Below are positions 44,890-53,849 of a stretch of 64,000 bases of DNA, one piece after another. Position numbers and translations under genes: made by a program. The first letter of the stretch is position 1; each line of letters begins with the position of its first letter. Location of the stretch: NCBI GenBank assembly GCA_949130485.1, contig OX422184.1, positions 9,960,996 to 10,024,995 of the forward strand, read 5' to 3'. The notes beneath the pieces were generated by a model. The model was given only the letters and a program-made list of their open reading frames with translations. It was not told the origin of the DNA and did not search any database. This stretch comes from Agelas oroides (taxonomy: Eukaryota; Porifera; Demospongiae; Agelasida; Agelasidae).

Positions 44890-45221
44890 GTGAGTACTTA
44901 AACGGTTTGCGAGATATCGTTGTTGAACATAGTGGTCTTAACAAGAAAGAAAGAATACGAAAAGTGGCACTTTCATGACCGCACACTTTTGCGTTTAGCT
45001 GTCTTCCGCGTGGCTTTGGCCACTTATATGAGTCTTGCTGATCACAAAGCCACTCAAAGAGGAAGCCTGGGCGCTTAAATAAGCTTTTAGCGTGTTTGTG
45101 GTGAAGTTATACGGCTTTTGCTTAAGTATTGCATATATTGCGCGTCGGCGCCATCCCTACATAGAGAGTCTACCGACTCTCTGATACCTGCTTGCATGTA
45201 TATATATATAAGGTGTATTGC

Positions 45222-45407
45222 TTACTTTTCCACTTCGTCTGCAAGGCGTTTGATATGCACCAGAAAGCCTGATCCTCCCGCATCTCTCTCTACGTCTACT
45301 GCAGCCTTCAAAGCAATAGTGAAATTGGACACCTTGTCTCCGTTCCTTGCATTGCTGTCCTTGAAGCGCAAAATACCTTCGTCTGACACTCGCAGAACGG
45401 TCGGCAT
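45222..45407 (-). CDS. Gene A(-) exon 1 of the ATPase gene
   Basis: Starts at ATG (45,407 on the minus strand) and reads MPTVLRVSDEGILRFKD, then GDKVSNFTIALKAAVDVERD, then AGGSGFLVHIKRLADEVEK, ending at donor AAAA|GTAAGC. Gene B exon 1 (50,586-50,771) reads MPAVLKVTASGIFRCKD ... GDLVSNFTISL ... DAGGPGF. The pattern V..GI.R.KD...GD.VSNFTI.L suggests a small beta-rich N-terminal domain; DUF927-type ATPases have an N-terminal region with a similar 'NFT' strand, but this is a loose resemblance. Confidence 0.6.
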   Translation of the reverse strand: MPTVLRVSDEGILRFKDSNARNGDKVSNFTIALKAAVDVERDAGGSGFLVHIKRLADEVEK

Positions 45408-45666
45408 GCCTAAGTTAAGGCATTAACTATACAACTAAAAGCAATAAAATTGGCTTCTGTTGCTCTATCAGCAAATAGTATCTAGCTGTAACCACTTGAG
45501 TCAATGCAATGCACTTTTCAGTATAAGTCGGGTTGCCATGCAAGGTGCATGGTATCTATACAAGCAGACGACTAATCACATTGCATGCCGCGCCAGCGTA
45601 CCGGGTGTTGCTATGCGCTACGTTCAGTTGCCGTGCTCCAGGTCCCTGCACTGCAACCGTGGTGCT
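45408..45666. promoter_or_regulatory. Shared divergent promoter region, pair A
   Basis: Only 259 bp separate the minus-gene start (45,407) and the plus-gene start (45,667). No TATA box is obvious. The equivalent interval in pair B is 182 bp, and divergent arrangement is conserved in both copies, which suggests co-regulation. Confidence 0.4.
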
Positions 45667-46490
45667 ATGGAGTCGTTTCTACCAAAGCCGAACTTGTTTC
45701 CTAAGAGAGGCTCCAAATTGTGTTCTTCTTGTGGGTCCAGCAATGGCAACCGTGCCTACGCCTGCAAAGCATGTCATAGGCGCTTCTACTCTGATCCGCC
45801 TGCAAAAGAACGCACGAAACGTGTCGTGCATGACTTCTGATGGCAGGTGTGTGCAAGACCAGCTCTATTCAGTGAGAGTGAGGAACCGTGGACCAGACTA
45901 TAGGACTGTTGTTACCGCTGACGCTACAAGGTCGTGGAAGTGCTATTATGAGAGCTGCAGGGCGGCCGAAGAAACTAGACTTAGGTCAACACCTGGAACA
46001 GACAGTATGAGCTGTTGTGAGCACTAGGCGCCTCGCTGCAACCAGACGATGATGCCTCAACGAAAGTGAAGTCCACGCACCTGGAGCTAAATCCACGTTT
46101 GCTCAATGAAATGCCGTTTCCAGCTACTGTTCGTGAAAACTTGCAGAGAATGAACTCCAAAGGTGCAAACCTAATCCAGAGGGTGTCTGAGGAATCTTTT
46201 CTTGTTCGCAACCGCGAAATGACACAAGCACATCCACGAAGTTTGCTGCATGTACGCTTCTCGAAAAACAAAACGCCGAGTTCAGCCCCACCTATACCTT
46301 CTGTCCGTGCACAGTTTTTAAGAGATTCTCTAGTGCTCGAGCTCAGTCCAGTGGTGCCCCAACAACACCTCGAGTTTCAAAAAGGTGTTTACACTTTTAC
46401 CTCTGCCTCTGGGCTTTTGCTTCCAATGAAAAGCTCTCTTAGGAGTATTCTTGCTTCCGCCTCTCTCAACAGTTTGAAGCAGGATCTCAA
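45667..46490 (+). pseudogene. Gene A(+) exon 1: zinc-ribbon protein, frameshifted
   Basis: Starts MESFLPKPNLFPKRGSKLC with a C-x2-C-x10-C-x2-C zinc ribbon (CSSCGSSNGNRAYACKACH). After a frameshift near 45,830 it continues LYSVRVRNRGPDYRTVVTAD, and after another near 46,020 as LNEMPFPATVRENLQRMNSK then NLIQRVSEESFLVRN. It ends at a donor (CTCAAG|GTAAGA). Gene B exon 1 has the same order in one uninterrupted frame, so A is damaged. Confidence 0.65.
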
Positions 46491-46760
46491 GGTAAGAATC
46501 CTGTTAGCTATACACTGCATGGCTATTAAATGCACTATTTGTTGTATACACATACACATGCACATACTCACACTTCCCTGCATGTTTATCTCTTAGAGCT
46601 TATGGAGATAGACACACAGTGTCAACCATCTCTACCCAAATCCACTGAAGGTATATCTATTGATAATTATACAGCCATGCATTTATGCATAAAAACATGC
46701 ATACAGCTATGTGGTGACTGTGTACTTATATGTGTATGCATGCCTTTATAAATTTTGTTC

Positions 46761-47128
46761 AGGAGTAGATGAAAAGGGACCTAACGAAGTGTGCATCCAC
46801 TCAACAGCCTCACTACTCTACAAGTTCACAGAGAGGATTCCCGAGAGCATAGGGGAGCTGCATCGCATTCTGCAGGCCATTGCTGAGAAAAACACCTCCA
46901 TTCATCCTGGCAGTGAGGCTTCAGACTGGCCAACCTTGTTCAGACCAACTGAGGATCACTGTCTTCTATGTGGGACACTACTTGGACCACTGGAACATAT
47001 ACCTGGCTCAAATGCACGAGCATTTCTCCTCACAAAAGTCAAGATGCTCCCAGTGAAAGCATTGATCAAACGTTGCCCAAATGCTGGATGCCTTGCACGA
47101 CACTCCTACAAGACTTGGAAGGAAGGTA
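46761..47128 (+). CDS. Gene A(+) exon 2: cysteine-cluster region
   Basis: After acceptor TTGTTCAG the frame reads GVDEKGPNEVCIHSTASLLY, ..., DHCLLCGTLLGPLEH, ..., LLTKVKMLPVKALIKRCPNA, GCLARHSYKTWKEG, to donor GGAAG|GTATAT. The pattern C-P/L-x-C ... L.....I..C....C...Y...W..G is that of HMGXB3-like proteins, whose cysteine cluster has been described as associated with KDZ (Kyakuja-Dileera-Zisupton) transposases. Family assignment is from pattern memory. Confidence 0.6.
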
Positions 47129-47201
47129 TATTGTGCAGACATTGTTGTATGAATGTGGATTGCATGTATTACATATACATATCTTGACTGTATTCCAAGC
47201 A

Positions 47202-47690
47202 GGTGTGTTCAACATTTCAAACAAGCTGTTTGTCACTCTTGACATTCTATTGGAGATGCGAAGCCACATCCAACAAGGAGAGCCAGTGACCAACTGCTGT
47301 CATGCCTACATTGAAGCTGCAGGTCTGGGTGGGGAGCAATTGCACCTGTCATCTCAGGAGCAAGTGTACATGGAGCAAAAGCTATACGACGGCTATTTTG
47401 CATTTGAAGCTCTCAGTGAGCACAATTGGGACTGTGGAGTTTGTGACATATGTGGAGTTGCTCCAGTGTTTGAAAGACACAATAGTCATGCAATTTTGGG
47501 CCAAACTCATAATAACATTGTAGACTATGCACTTCTAGAGAGATTCAGCCCAGCACTTTATGAAACATGCATGTGCACCAATCAAAACGTGAAAACTCTG
47601 CTGACAATTATAAGATTATGTCAAAGATTAACAACCTACGATTATGTCATGCAAGGTTGTGTAGATATAGCCATGCTCCCCTATACCTAG
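47202..47690 (+). CDS. Gene A(+) exon 3: HMGXB3-like core
   Basis: After acceptor CCAAGCAG it continues VFNISNKLFVTLDILLEMRS, ..., YDGYFAFEALSEHNWDCGVC, DICGVAP. The C-x2-C-x2-C(G)xxP motif after a Tyr/Phe-rich stretch is the hallmark of the HMGXB3/KDZ-associated region. From about residue HAILG onward the frame loses resemblance (NIVDYALLERFSPALYETCM) and ends at a TAG at 47,688. The catalytic core expected of a full KDZ transposase is not visible. Confidence 0.6.
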   Translation, partial: GVFNISNKLFVTLDILLEMRSHIQQGEPVTNCCHAYIEAAGLGGEQLHLSSQEQVYMEQKLYDGYFAFEALSEHNWDCGVCDICGVAPVFERHNSHAILGQTHNNIVDYALLERFSPALYETCMCTNQNVKTLLTIIRLCQRLTTYDYVMQGCVDIAMLPYT

Positions 47691-47780
47691 AACACTCAAG
47701 CTTCCTTGCATGCATCTCCATAAACAAACATGTTTTCTTGGAATATTATATCACTGCTACTGAGTCATATACTATACATA

Positions 47781-47967
47781 AGCCCCGTTTACACTAGCAG
47801 TTTAAACCGGTTTCAAAGCGAGTCAAAATCGGTTTAGGGCAGCTGTGTAAACGCCCCTAATGCGGTTTAGAAACCGCTTTCTGTAAACCACATAACGATG
47901 TGGCTCGGCCAAACTTAAAAACGTAAACCGATTTGAAGCCGGTTTAAGTGCTAGTGTAAATGGGGCT
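47781..47967. mobile_element. 187-bp inverted-repeat element with ATA duplication
   Basis: AGCCCCGTTTACACTAGCAG at the left is matched in reverse at the right (AGCCCCATTTACACTAGCAC), followed by AAACCGG blocks in both. ATA lies at 47,778-47,780 and 47,968-47,970. The interior repeats GGTTTAGAAACCG-type motifs. A 3-bp duplication fits Harbinger-like MITEs; the GTTTACACTAG end is also seen in hAT-type MITEs. It sits between the 3' ends of gene A(+) and gene B(-). Confidence 0.75.
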
Positions 47968-48239
47968 ATACTGTCTTCCACAAACATATTAGCTATATAA
48001 GAGCGAGCTACCATCAAATGTGCCATGATTTAGTTAGTCACTCATGCATGCACTTGTTCATATACTGCCACAGATCACACTCTCAGCCTTTTGGGAGATG
48101 GTGTATGTATTTCATCATCTCTAGACTCTGTTGGTGTGCAGAAAGTTGGAGGGCTGCCACTTAAACTTCCTGCATAGTTAACAGGAAACAACATCATAAT
48201 AAAAATAATACAGGCTTAGGTCTACAACCACTGCATGAT

Positions 48240-48750
48240 GCATGAGCACATGAAGACATTACATGAGTTTTACATACCTTGCAGAAGATTTGTGTGCTGT
48301 TCTGCATCACCATCTTCATCTGTTCTTTGTCCTCCCCATGCTAAATGTATGGTATGTAAAGAATTAAAGTATGCATGTATAGTCAGCATACTCAGTGAAG
48401 TACATACATATAGGCTGTTGTATGCAGCTGTTACCTTCACGAATTATTCGTAGATGCTCCTTATTGAGGCTGCTGTGTGCTGTGATAAAGCACCTCTCTG
48501 CAGTGGTGTTTCCACCATCTTCTTTCCGAGTTTTGCGCACTACAGTGTCAGTGCTTCTGGGGCTCAGGAATTTCTGCTGGGAGCGACAGCAATTTGTGTC
48601 AGCTTTGAGAGCTGATTCAAGAGCTGCTTTAGTGAGGAGTGGATTGACTTCTTTCCCTACCAGCAGTAGTGCCTTGTCCACCCTCACCCCTAGGCATGTA
48701 CCCAGTCGTCCTCTTGTCACAATGTCAACCGCAATACATTGGAGAAACTA
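48240..48750 (-). CDS. Gene B(-) 3' exons of the ATPase gene
   Basis: 48,420-48,750 encodes TRGRLGTCLGVRVDKALLLV, then TKAALESALKADTNCC, SQQKFLSPRSTDTVVRK and HLRIIREG, homologous to 40,464-40,802. A further short exon (about 48,240-48,350) reads LAWGGQRTDEDGDAEQHTNL. End of gene not clear. Confidence 0.5.
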
Positions 48751-49060
48751 CATAGCAGAAGCACAAATATATCAATCCTAGCAGTAGCTAATATGCATGA
48801 TTCTGTCATGCTTATATATTCACAGCAGTAATCCTAGAGGTTGCATGTGCACTGACAAAACGTAATGGCAACTCAGTGTATATACAGCACATATAGTTCC
48901 CAAAAAGACATATTATTAAAGCTATAGCTATCATTTAAAAATACCACCCATAAGGCACAAGGCCCCATCATGACCAAACACTGAAGCTTAGTTAACTGAG
49001 TATATGCAACCAACAAACTGTCCTGTCTGTGTTATAAGAACAACCATGCAAAGTAACTCA
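48751..49060. other. Intron of gene B(-)
   Basis: AT-rich sequence between the exon at 48,420-48,750 and the CWDF exon. No feature otherwise. Confidence 0.4.
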
Positions 49061-49069
49061 GATGAAACA

Positions 49070-49305
49070 ATGCTGTTGTCATGGCAATGGGTACTATGCA
49101 CAGAGAATAAGTGTCAGCATGGTTACCTCAGTACGAGGTAGCTCCCAGGCATGCTCTGCTAGCACCTCAATGAAAGCTGGTATTACATTGGGTGGTGCTG
49201 GGACACCAGGAATAGCATTTCCCAGTGTCAGCGGTGCCATACTGGAGGATAGAAAATCCCAGCAGCCTTCATCTGTAATTACTTCTCCACACAACTCTGC
49301 AAGCT
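49070..49305 (-). CDS. Gene B(-) internal exon
   Basis: Reads LCGEVITDEGCWDFLSSSMA then PLTLGNAIPGVPAPPNVIPA then FIEVLAEHAWELPRTE. Matches the gene A exon at 40,847-41,036 around CWDF..MA.LT. The Pro-rich insert is absent from A. Confidence 0.5.
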
Positions 49306-49384
49306 GTATACATGTAAGAGTGAGTATAAATAGTGCTTAAATTTTGCATACCAGCCACAACAAACTATTGACTTATTCACCTTG

Positions 49385-50275
49385 AGAAAGAAGTGCATAA
49401 ACACTGTGTAGGTGGTTTTGAATCGAACGTGAGAACTTGAGAAAAGTGCAGAAACCTTTGGGAAGATTTCATCATTGAGGGATGTCTGCACTGCAGGTGT
49501 GATGAATCCAGAGCAGATGTCAACGATTTTCCCTACAGATGCAGAAGCATTTGACCGGGCATTTGAAAGGGCCGAGTAAAGAGTGGAAGCATTCGGCTCA
49601 TCACTGTGTTCCACAAAGGGAATTTGAATGACTCTGGTGAATGCTCTGGAACGGGAGGAGGGGTAGCGCCGGTTAGCACTTATGACAGGTAGTGTGCAAA
49701 ATATTTCACAGCTGTATGATCTTGTGCCTCGAGGGGTGTTGTTGTAGGCATCAATGATGAGTTTGTCCCAAGTGTCTTGTGCTTTCTCATTGATGTCATC
49801 AATGGCGATGGGGATTGTTGTCTGTTTGAGGACATCAAACAGGTGAGATGGAGTGGTTTGACTGTTATAAAGGTGAGTACTCTGAGCGCCAAAAAGAGCC
49901 AGGCCACAACGTAGTGCTTCTGACTTGCACGACCCTGGCTCACCATAGAGTAATGGTACTCCACTGCACCCACAGCATGAAATGACATCTTGGTACATGC
50001 TTGCCATCATGCATGCTGCCATGGTTGCAAGAACTGAGGTGGTGTTTTCAGGCATAAATGCCTCCATTGCTGCACACATTGCATTGAGTGCTTCACCACA
50101 GTCGACGGACATTCCATACGCGCTCTTCGAATCATATTTCGGCCAATGGGAAACGAGCAGATCCTCCTACGTAACCCTGGCTACCAGCCCCACCCTTATA
50201 CAGCTGAGTCTCCAGAAGGGTGCAGTATTTGCTTGACATTTCCAGACAGTTTGCTCATTGAAAGGAAGCATTCCC
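49385..50275 (-). CDS. Gene B(-) P-loop ATPase core
   Basis: One open frame from about 50,112: AFMPENTTSVLATMAACMMA, then SGVPLLYGEPGSCKSEALRC (Walker A GEPGSCKS), then IPIAIDDINEKAQDTWDKL (Walker B and acidic pair), YNNTPRGTRSY, LPVISANRRYPSS (candidate sensor-1 Asn), FTRVIQIPFVEHSDEPNA and EIFPKVSALFSSSHVRFKTT. Upstream (50,112-50,275) the frame is broken: SKLSGNVKQ is followed by about 110 bp not matching gene A. This is the best-preserved ATPase core in the window; I infer helicase-like ATPase activity. Confidence 0.65.
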
Positions 50276-50479
50276 TGTATATAGCCAATGATTGATGTAT
50301 TACTCATGCTACCATAACATACAGTTACTGCATGTTTGTAAGAGGTTGAATGTGACTAAGGCTTAGTAGAACATGGCTAAGAATTATATTTGCTAGCCAC
50401 ATGTATTCAGTATAAAGTACATGCATGTAAGGAAAAAAAAAGTTCTATAATATATAATAGTCGTTGTTTGAAGTATATG

Positions 50480-50526
50480 CATAGATAATATATAACCTTC
50501 GGTCCGAAGGTTATATATTATCTATG
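50480..50526. repeat. 47-bp perfect hairpin
   Basis: Two 23-bp arms (CATAGATAATATATAACCTT + CGG) flank a single T. It lies in the gene B(-) intron between exon 1 and the ATPase core. Confidence 0.9.
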
Positions 50527-50585
50527 ATGCATGCATGGCAGTGTGTATGCATGCATGGGAAATGAAATGCTATAGTTTCAGAGCT

Positions 50586-50771
50586 TACTTTTCAATTCCG
50601 TCTGGAAAGTGCTTAACTTTAGCAAGAAAACCGGGCCCTCCCGCATCCCTATCTACGATGCACAGTAGCAAGTAGCGATATCGTGAAGTTGGACACCAGG
50701 TCACCACCACTGGAACTGACGTCTTTGCACCGGAAAATTCCACTCGCAGTTACTTTTAACACGGCAGGCAT
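50586..50771 (-). pseudogene. Gene B(-) exon 1
   Basis: Starts MPAVLKVTASGIFRCKDVSS then GGDLVSNFTISLLATVHR; a one-base shift then gives DAGGPGFLAKVKHFPDGIEK to donor AAAA|GTAAGC. The frameshift is absent in gene A exon 1. Confidence 0.6.
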
Positions 50772-50953
50772 CTTGAATTCATGCGAAGCACATAGCTACC
50801 ATGCATGTGAAAGTATTACATTTCAGTAACTAGGGACTTTACGCAAGCAACCAACCAGATTTAAGTAAAAGTTGTATATTCCGAGCTCGGGCTATAGGAT
50901 TGGTTGAAGCATGATTGTCATTAGCAACAGTCTATACCCTTGTCTAATACACG
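50772..50953. promoter_or_regulatory. Shared divergent promoter region, pair B
   Basis: 182 bp between divergent starts at 50,771 and 50,954. No clear core promoter motif. Confidence 0.4.
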
Positions 50954-51600
50954 ATGGAGTCAAGTGAGCTTGGAAGCACTAGCTTCCCTAAAAGGGGTTC
51001 AAGGATTTGCAACTACTGTTGCTGCAGCAGTGGTAACAGAGCGTATGCATGCAAATCGTGCCACCGACAGTTTCCGCAAAAAGAGAGTGTACAGACACCT
51101 GAGAAGGGCACCAAAAGAGCCTCATGCGACGTGTCGGACCTAATGCCCCACGACGTGCCCATGCCTAAAAAGCTATACTCGGTGCAAACAAGGGACCGTG
51201 GCCCAGATTATAGGACCCTGGTGTCAGTCAGCGAAGACTGCTTATGGAAGTGTAATTCTGATGCGTGCAAGACAGTGCAGGAAAGCAGAATGAGGTCCAC
51301 GACATGCTCCAACATACAACGCGAGGCTTTTATTGGAGAATGTGAGCACGTCCGAAAAGTACAGAAAGAGTCACTGCTGCAACAGAGTCTGTACCATCCC
51401 CTACATGTAAACACATCAATCCTGCAAAGCTTGCCATTCCCACCAAGCGTAAAAGAGGAGCTACAGGCAATGAAGAGAGAATACAGTAATGGTCTCATAC
51501 AGAGAGTCTCAGAAGAAACCCTTCTGGTGCAAGACCTGAAGAGGACGCAGGAGCATCAGTTTGGCGTTCTACACGAGATTTCTCAAACCCAAGCTGCAGA
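50954..51600 (+). CDS. Gene B(+) exon 1: zinc-ribbon protein
   Basis: Open frame MESSELGSTSFPKRGSRICN with zinc ribbon C-x2-C-x10-C-x2-C, then LYSVQTRDRGPDYRTLVSVS, LWKCNSDACKTVQESRMRST, LPFPPSVKEELQAMKREYSN and LIQRVSEETLLVQDLKRTQE. Homologous to gene A exon 1 throughout (FPKRGS, GNRAYACK.CHR, RGPDYRT.V, RVSEE..LV). The frame is interrupted at about 51,600 by Rep1, just before the region that ends exon 1 in A. Confidence 0.65.
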
Positions 51601-51944
51601 GAGTTGTGTGTCGAGTGGGGAGCACCAACACCGCTGGCACATCGATGTTCAAAAATTCGTAAAGTGTGAAGTTAAAACATAGAGGGAGATGGGGATGGGG
51701 CATTTATGGCTTAAATGGATGGGGCATTTATGGCTTAAATGGGTGGGGAATTTATGACTTAAATGGGTGTGGCATTTATGACTTAAATGGGTGGGGGCAC
51801 TTATGGCTCAAATGGATGGGGCGGTTACTGTTTTTGGGAGATATGCTCAAAAAAAAAAATACTGGTCTTCAGGGGAGTACCTTTCCGGTCCTCGCATGAC
51901 CACAGGTTTCGGTCCCTTTGAACTCCCGACCCGTGGGCCTACTA
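51601..51944 (-). repeat. Rep1 fragment (d, c, b) inserted in gene B(+)
   Basis: Starts with module d (GTGTGTCGAGTGGGGAGCAC), five GGGGCATTTATGGCTTAAAT-type units, and module b up to TACTA at 51,940-51,944, where the 1,900-bp element interrupts it. Module b resumes at 53,850. Confidence 0.8.
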
Positions 51945-52198
51945 CAAGGGGTGGTCACTCCCATATGCGCCATATTAACGGATGCGACCGGGGTCACAAT
52001 TTGTGACCGCCTAAATTCGGGTGTGACCTCGTGACCGCACCCCAAAATCGTGCGTGACCTCGTGACCGCACCTCAAAATCGTGCGTGACCCCGTGACTGC
52101 GGCATGAACTGTGACCTTTGAACTCTATTGTCAATCGTGATTATGAGCTTGCGAGACCATGGCGTTAGCACTGGAACAGCTCCAGTTAGTAGATACGT

Positions 52199-52580
52199 CA
52201 GTGGCGTAGCCAGGACATCGCCAATGCTAGGGCACAGCATGGGCACACTACGTTTGTACAAACTTCTGCACGAAATGCAGAAGCCAGGGGTCTGCGGGCA
52301 TCCTCCGCCAGGAAATTTAGGGATTTACAGCCTCCCAGGTCGGCTCTGAGACCATACCGTAGCGCAGTGTAAGTCACTTACGGCAAACCGTGTATGATGA
52401 CCGTATGAGACTCGTAATTCTGTGGATATACATAGCGGTACTGCGCCGTTCGATTTCGGCAAGACCATTTAGCGCCCGCTTTGCGATCAACAACGCTATT
52501 ATCAGCGCTGATAATTCTCATGCTTACCTGCACTGGTGGGGCACGGCCTCTAGTTACTAGGGCACGTGCCCCACGGCACT
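52199..52580. mobile_element. Nested small element starting CAGTGGCGTAGCCAGG
   Basis: The left end CAGTGGCGTAGCCAGG is a terminus seen in many animal genomes on hAT-like MITEs. The possible right end in reverse is CAGTGCCGTGGGGCAC near 52,580. No clear target duplication. Inside is GGGGTCTGCGGGCATCC / CGCCAGGAAATTT. Confidence 0.45.
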
Positions 52581-52659
52581 GAGACTAAGTTTATGCGGGC
52601 GAATCAAAGTATCCCTGTGAAGTATCCCCATGCTAATATATCCCCATGCTAGTATCCCT

Positions 52660-52720
52660 TTAGTTTCGCGGAGCCAGACTCCCGCTTTTCGTGTGAGAGT
52701 CTGACTCTGCGAGACTAAGT
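52660..52720. repeat. Small hairpin element
   Basis: GCGGAGCCAGACTCCCGC... pairs with GTGTGAGAGTCTGACTCTGC; same family as 31,590-31,650. Confidence 0.55.
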
Positions 52721-52839
52721 ATCCCTTATACTACGTATCTTCGCAGCTAACTGGCCTGCGAGACTACATAACGCTACTACAGATCTGTACAGACACGTTC
52801 GTTTTCTTTTCATACGCTTCCTGCAGATTGAGCTAGTGT

Positions 52840-53560
52840 AAAGTATCCCCCCCCGTCTTACTATAAACTAGTGTAAAGTATCCCCCCTAGCTTCTCGTCC
52901 CCCGTCCCCAGACTACTTTTCGCCTAGCGGGAAAATACAGTAGCTTATGAAGCCAGGGGGATAGCTACTTTACACTAGCTTATGTCAGGCCAAGGGGGAT
53001 ACTTTACACTAGCTGATGAAACCAGGGGGATACTTTAGACTAGCTTATGAATCCAGGGGGGATACTTTACACTAGCTTATAAAGTCAGGGGGGATACTTT
53101 ACACTAGCTTATAGTAAGCTTGGGGGGGGAATACTTTACACTAGCTCAATCTGCAGCAAGCGGGGAAAAAAACGAACCTAATATGCGACTGCACAGATCT
53201 GTAGTAGGTTTATGTAGTCTCGCAGGCGACCTAGCTGTGATATTAATTTTATGTGGGCGAATCAAAGTATACCAGGATAGTATAATCTATCCCCATGCTA
53301 GTATCTCTTATACTACTGACAGATTTATAAATGCGGCACAGAAGCTGCTACAGAAAGCCCATCCCTATCTAGCCTCCTACAAGCTAGCCTCCTATAAGCT
53401 AGTGTAAAGTTCCTCCTAGCCTACTATAAGCTAGTGTAAAGTATCCCCCTTTGCCTTCTATACGTTAGTGTAAAGTATCCCTCCCCCAGCCTCCTACAAG
53501 CTATAGCCTCCTACAAGCTAGTGTAAAGTATCCCCCCTTGCCCACTGTAAGGTATCTTAC
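52840..53560. repeat. Inverted minisatellite with CTAGTGTAAAGTATCCCCC units
   Basis: Units run forward at 52,840-52,900 and 53,390-53,540, and in complement (GGGGGATACTTTACACTAGC) at 52,945-53,150, so the array is partly inverted about itself. Confidence 0.8.
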
Positions 53561-53849
53561 TAGTGTCTAGTATAGTATAGACTCCGACAAAGCATGCGCA
53601 GCTGATGAATTAGGCACTTGCGGCACCATTGGATGTACGTGCGAAGTTCTTTGACTCTGCTCTGCACAGCACTGCTCCGTGACCCCATGCGTCAGTGCTG
53701 AAAATTTATCGTGACCCTGTGACAACACCCAAAAATCTTCGGTGACCCTGTGACCACACCCAAAAGTCTTCGGTGACCCCGTGACCACACTGTGACCCCG
53801 GTCGCATCCGTTAATATGGCGCATATGGGAGTGACCACCCCTTGTACTA

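Larger units (their letters stand above)
42890..45190 (+). mobile_element. Rep3 element split by the 744-bp insertion
   Basis: Left part 42,890-43,637 (foldback arms and TTACAGTTAGACCTAAGCC segment), insertion plus duplicated 9-mer, then right part from 44,391 (GGGCCAACCGCTCTCCC) through the hairpin at 44,675-44,720, the first exon, and the terminal palindrome at about 45,165-45,185. Removing the insertion and one 9-mer gives the same sequence order as at 4,168-5,540. Confidence 0.8.
51945..53844. mobile_element. 1,900-bp element with 54-bp perfect inverted termini
   Basis: Starts CAAGGGGTGGTCACTCCCAT; the first 54 bases are exactly matched in reverse at 53,791-53,844. Flanked by TACTA on both sides (51,940-51,944 and 53,845-53,849), once in uninterrupted Rep1 copies, so a 5-bp target duplication. 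Subterminal GTGACC(C/T)CGTGACCGCACC repeats at both ends. No transposase frame. The superfamily is unclear: TIR start CAAGGGGTGG is hAT-like but the duplication is 5, not 8 bp. Confidence 0.8.
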
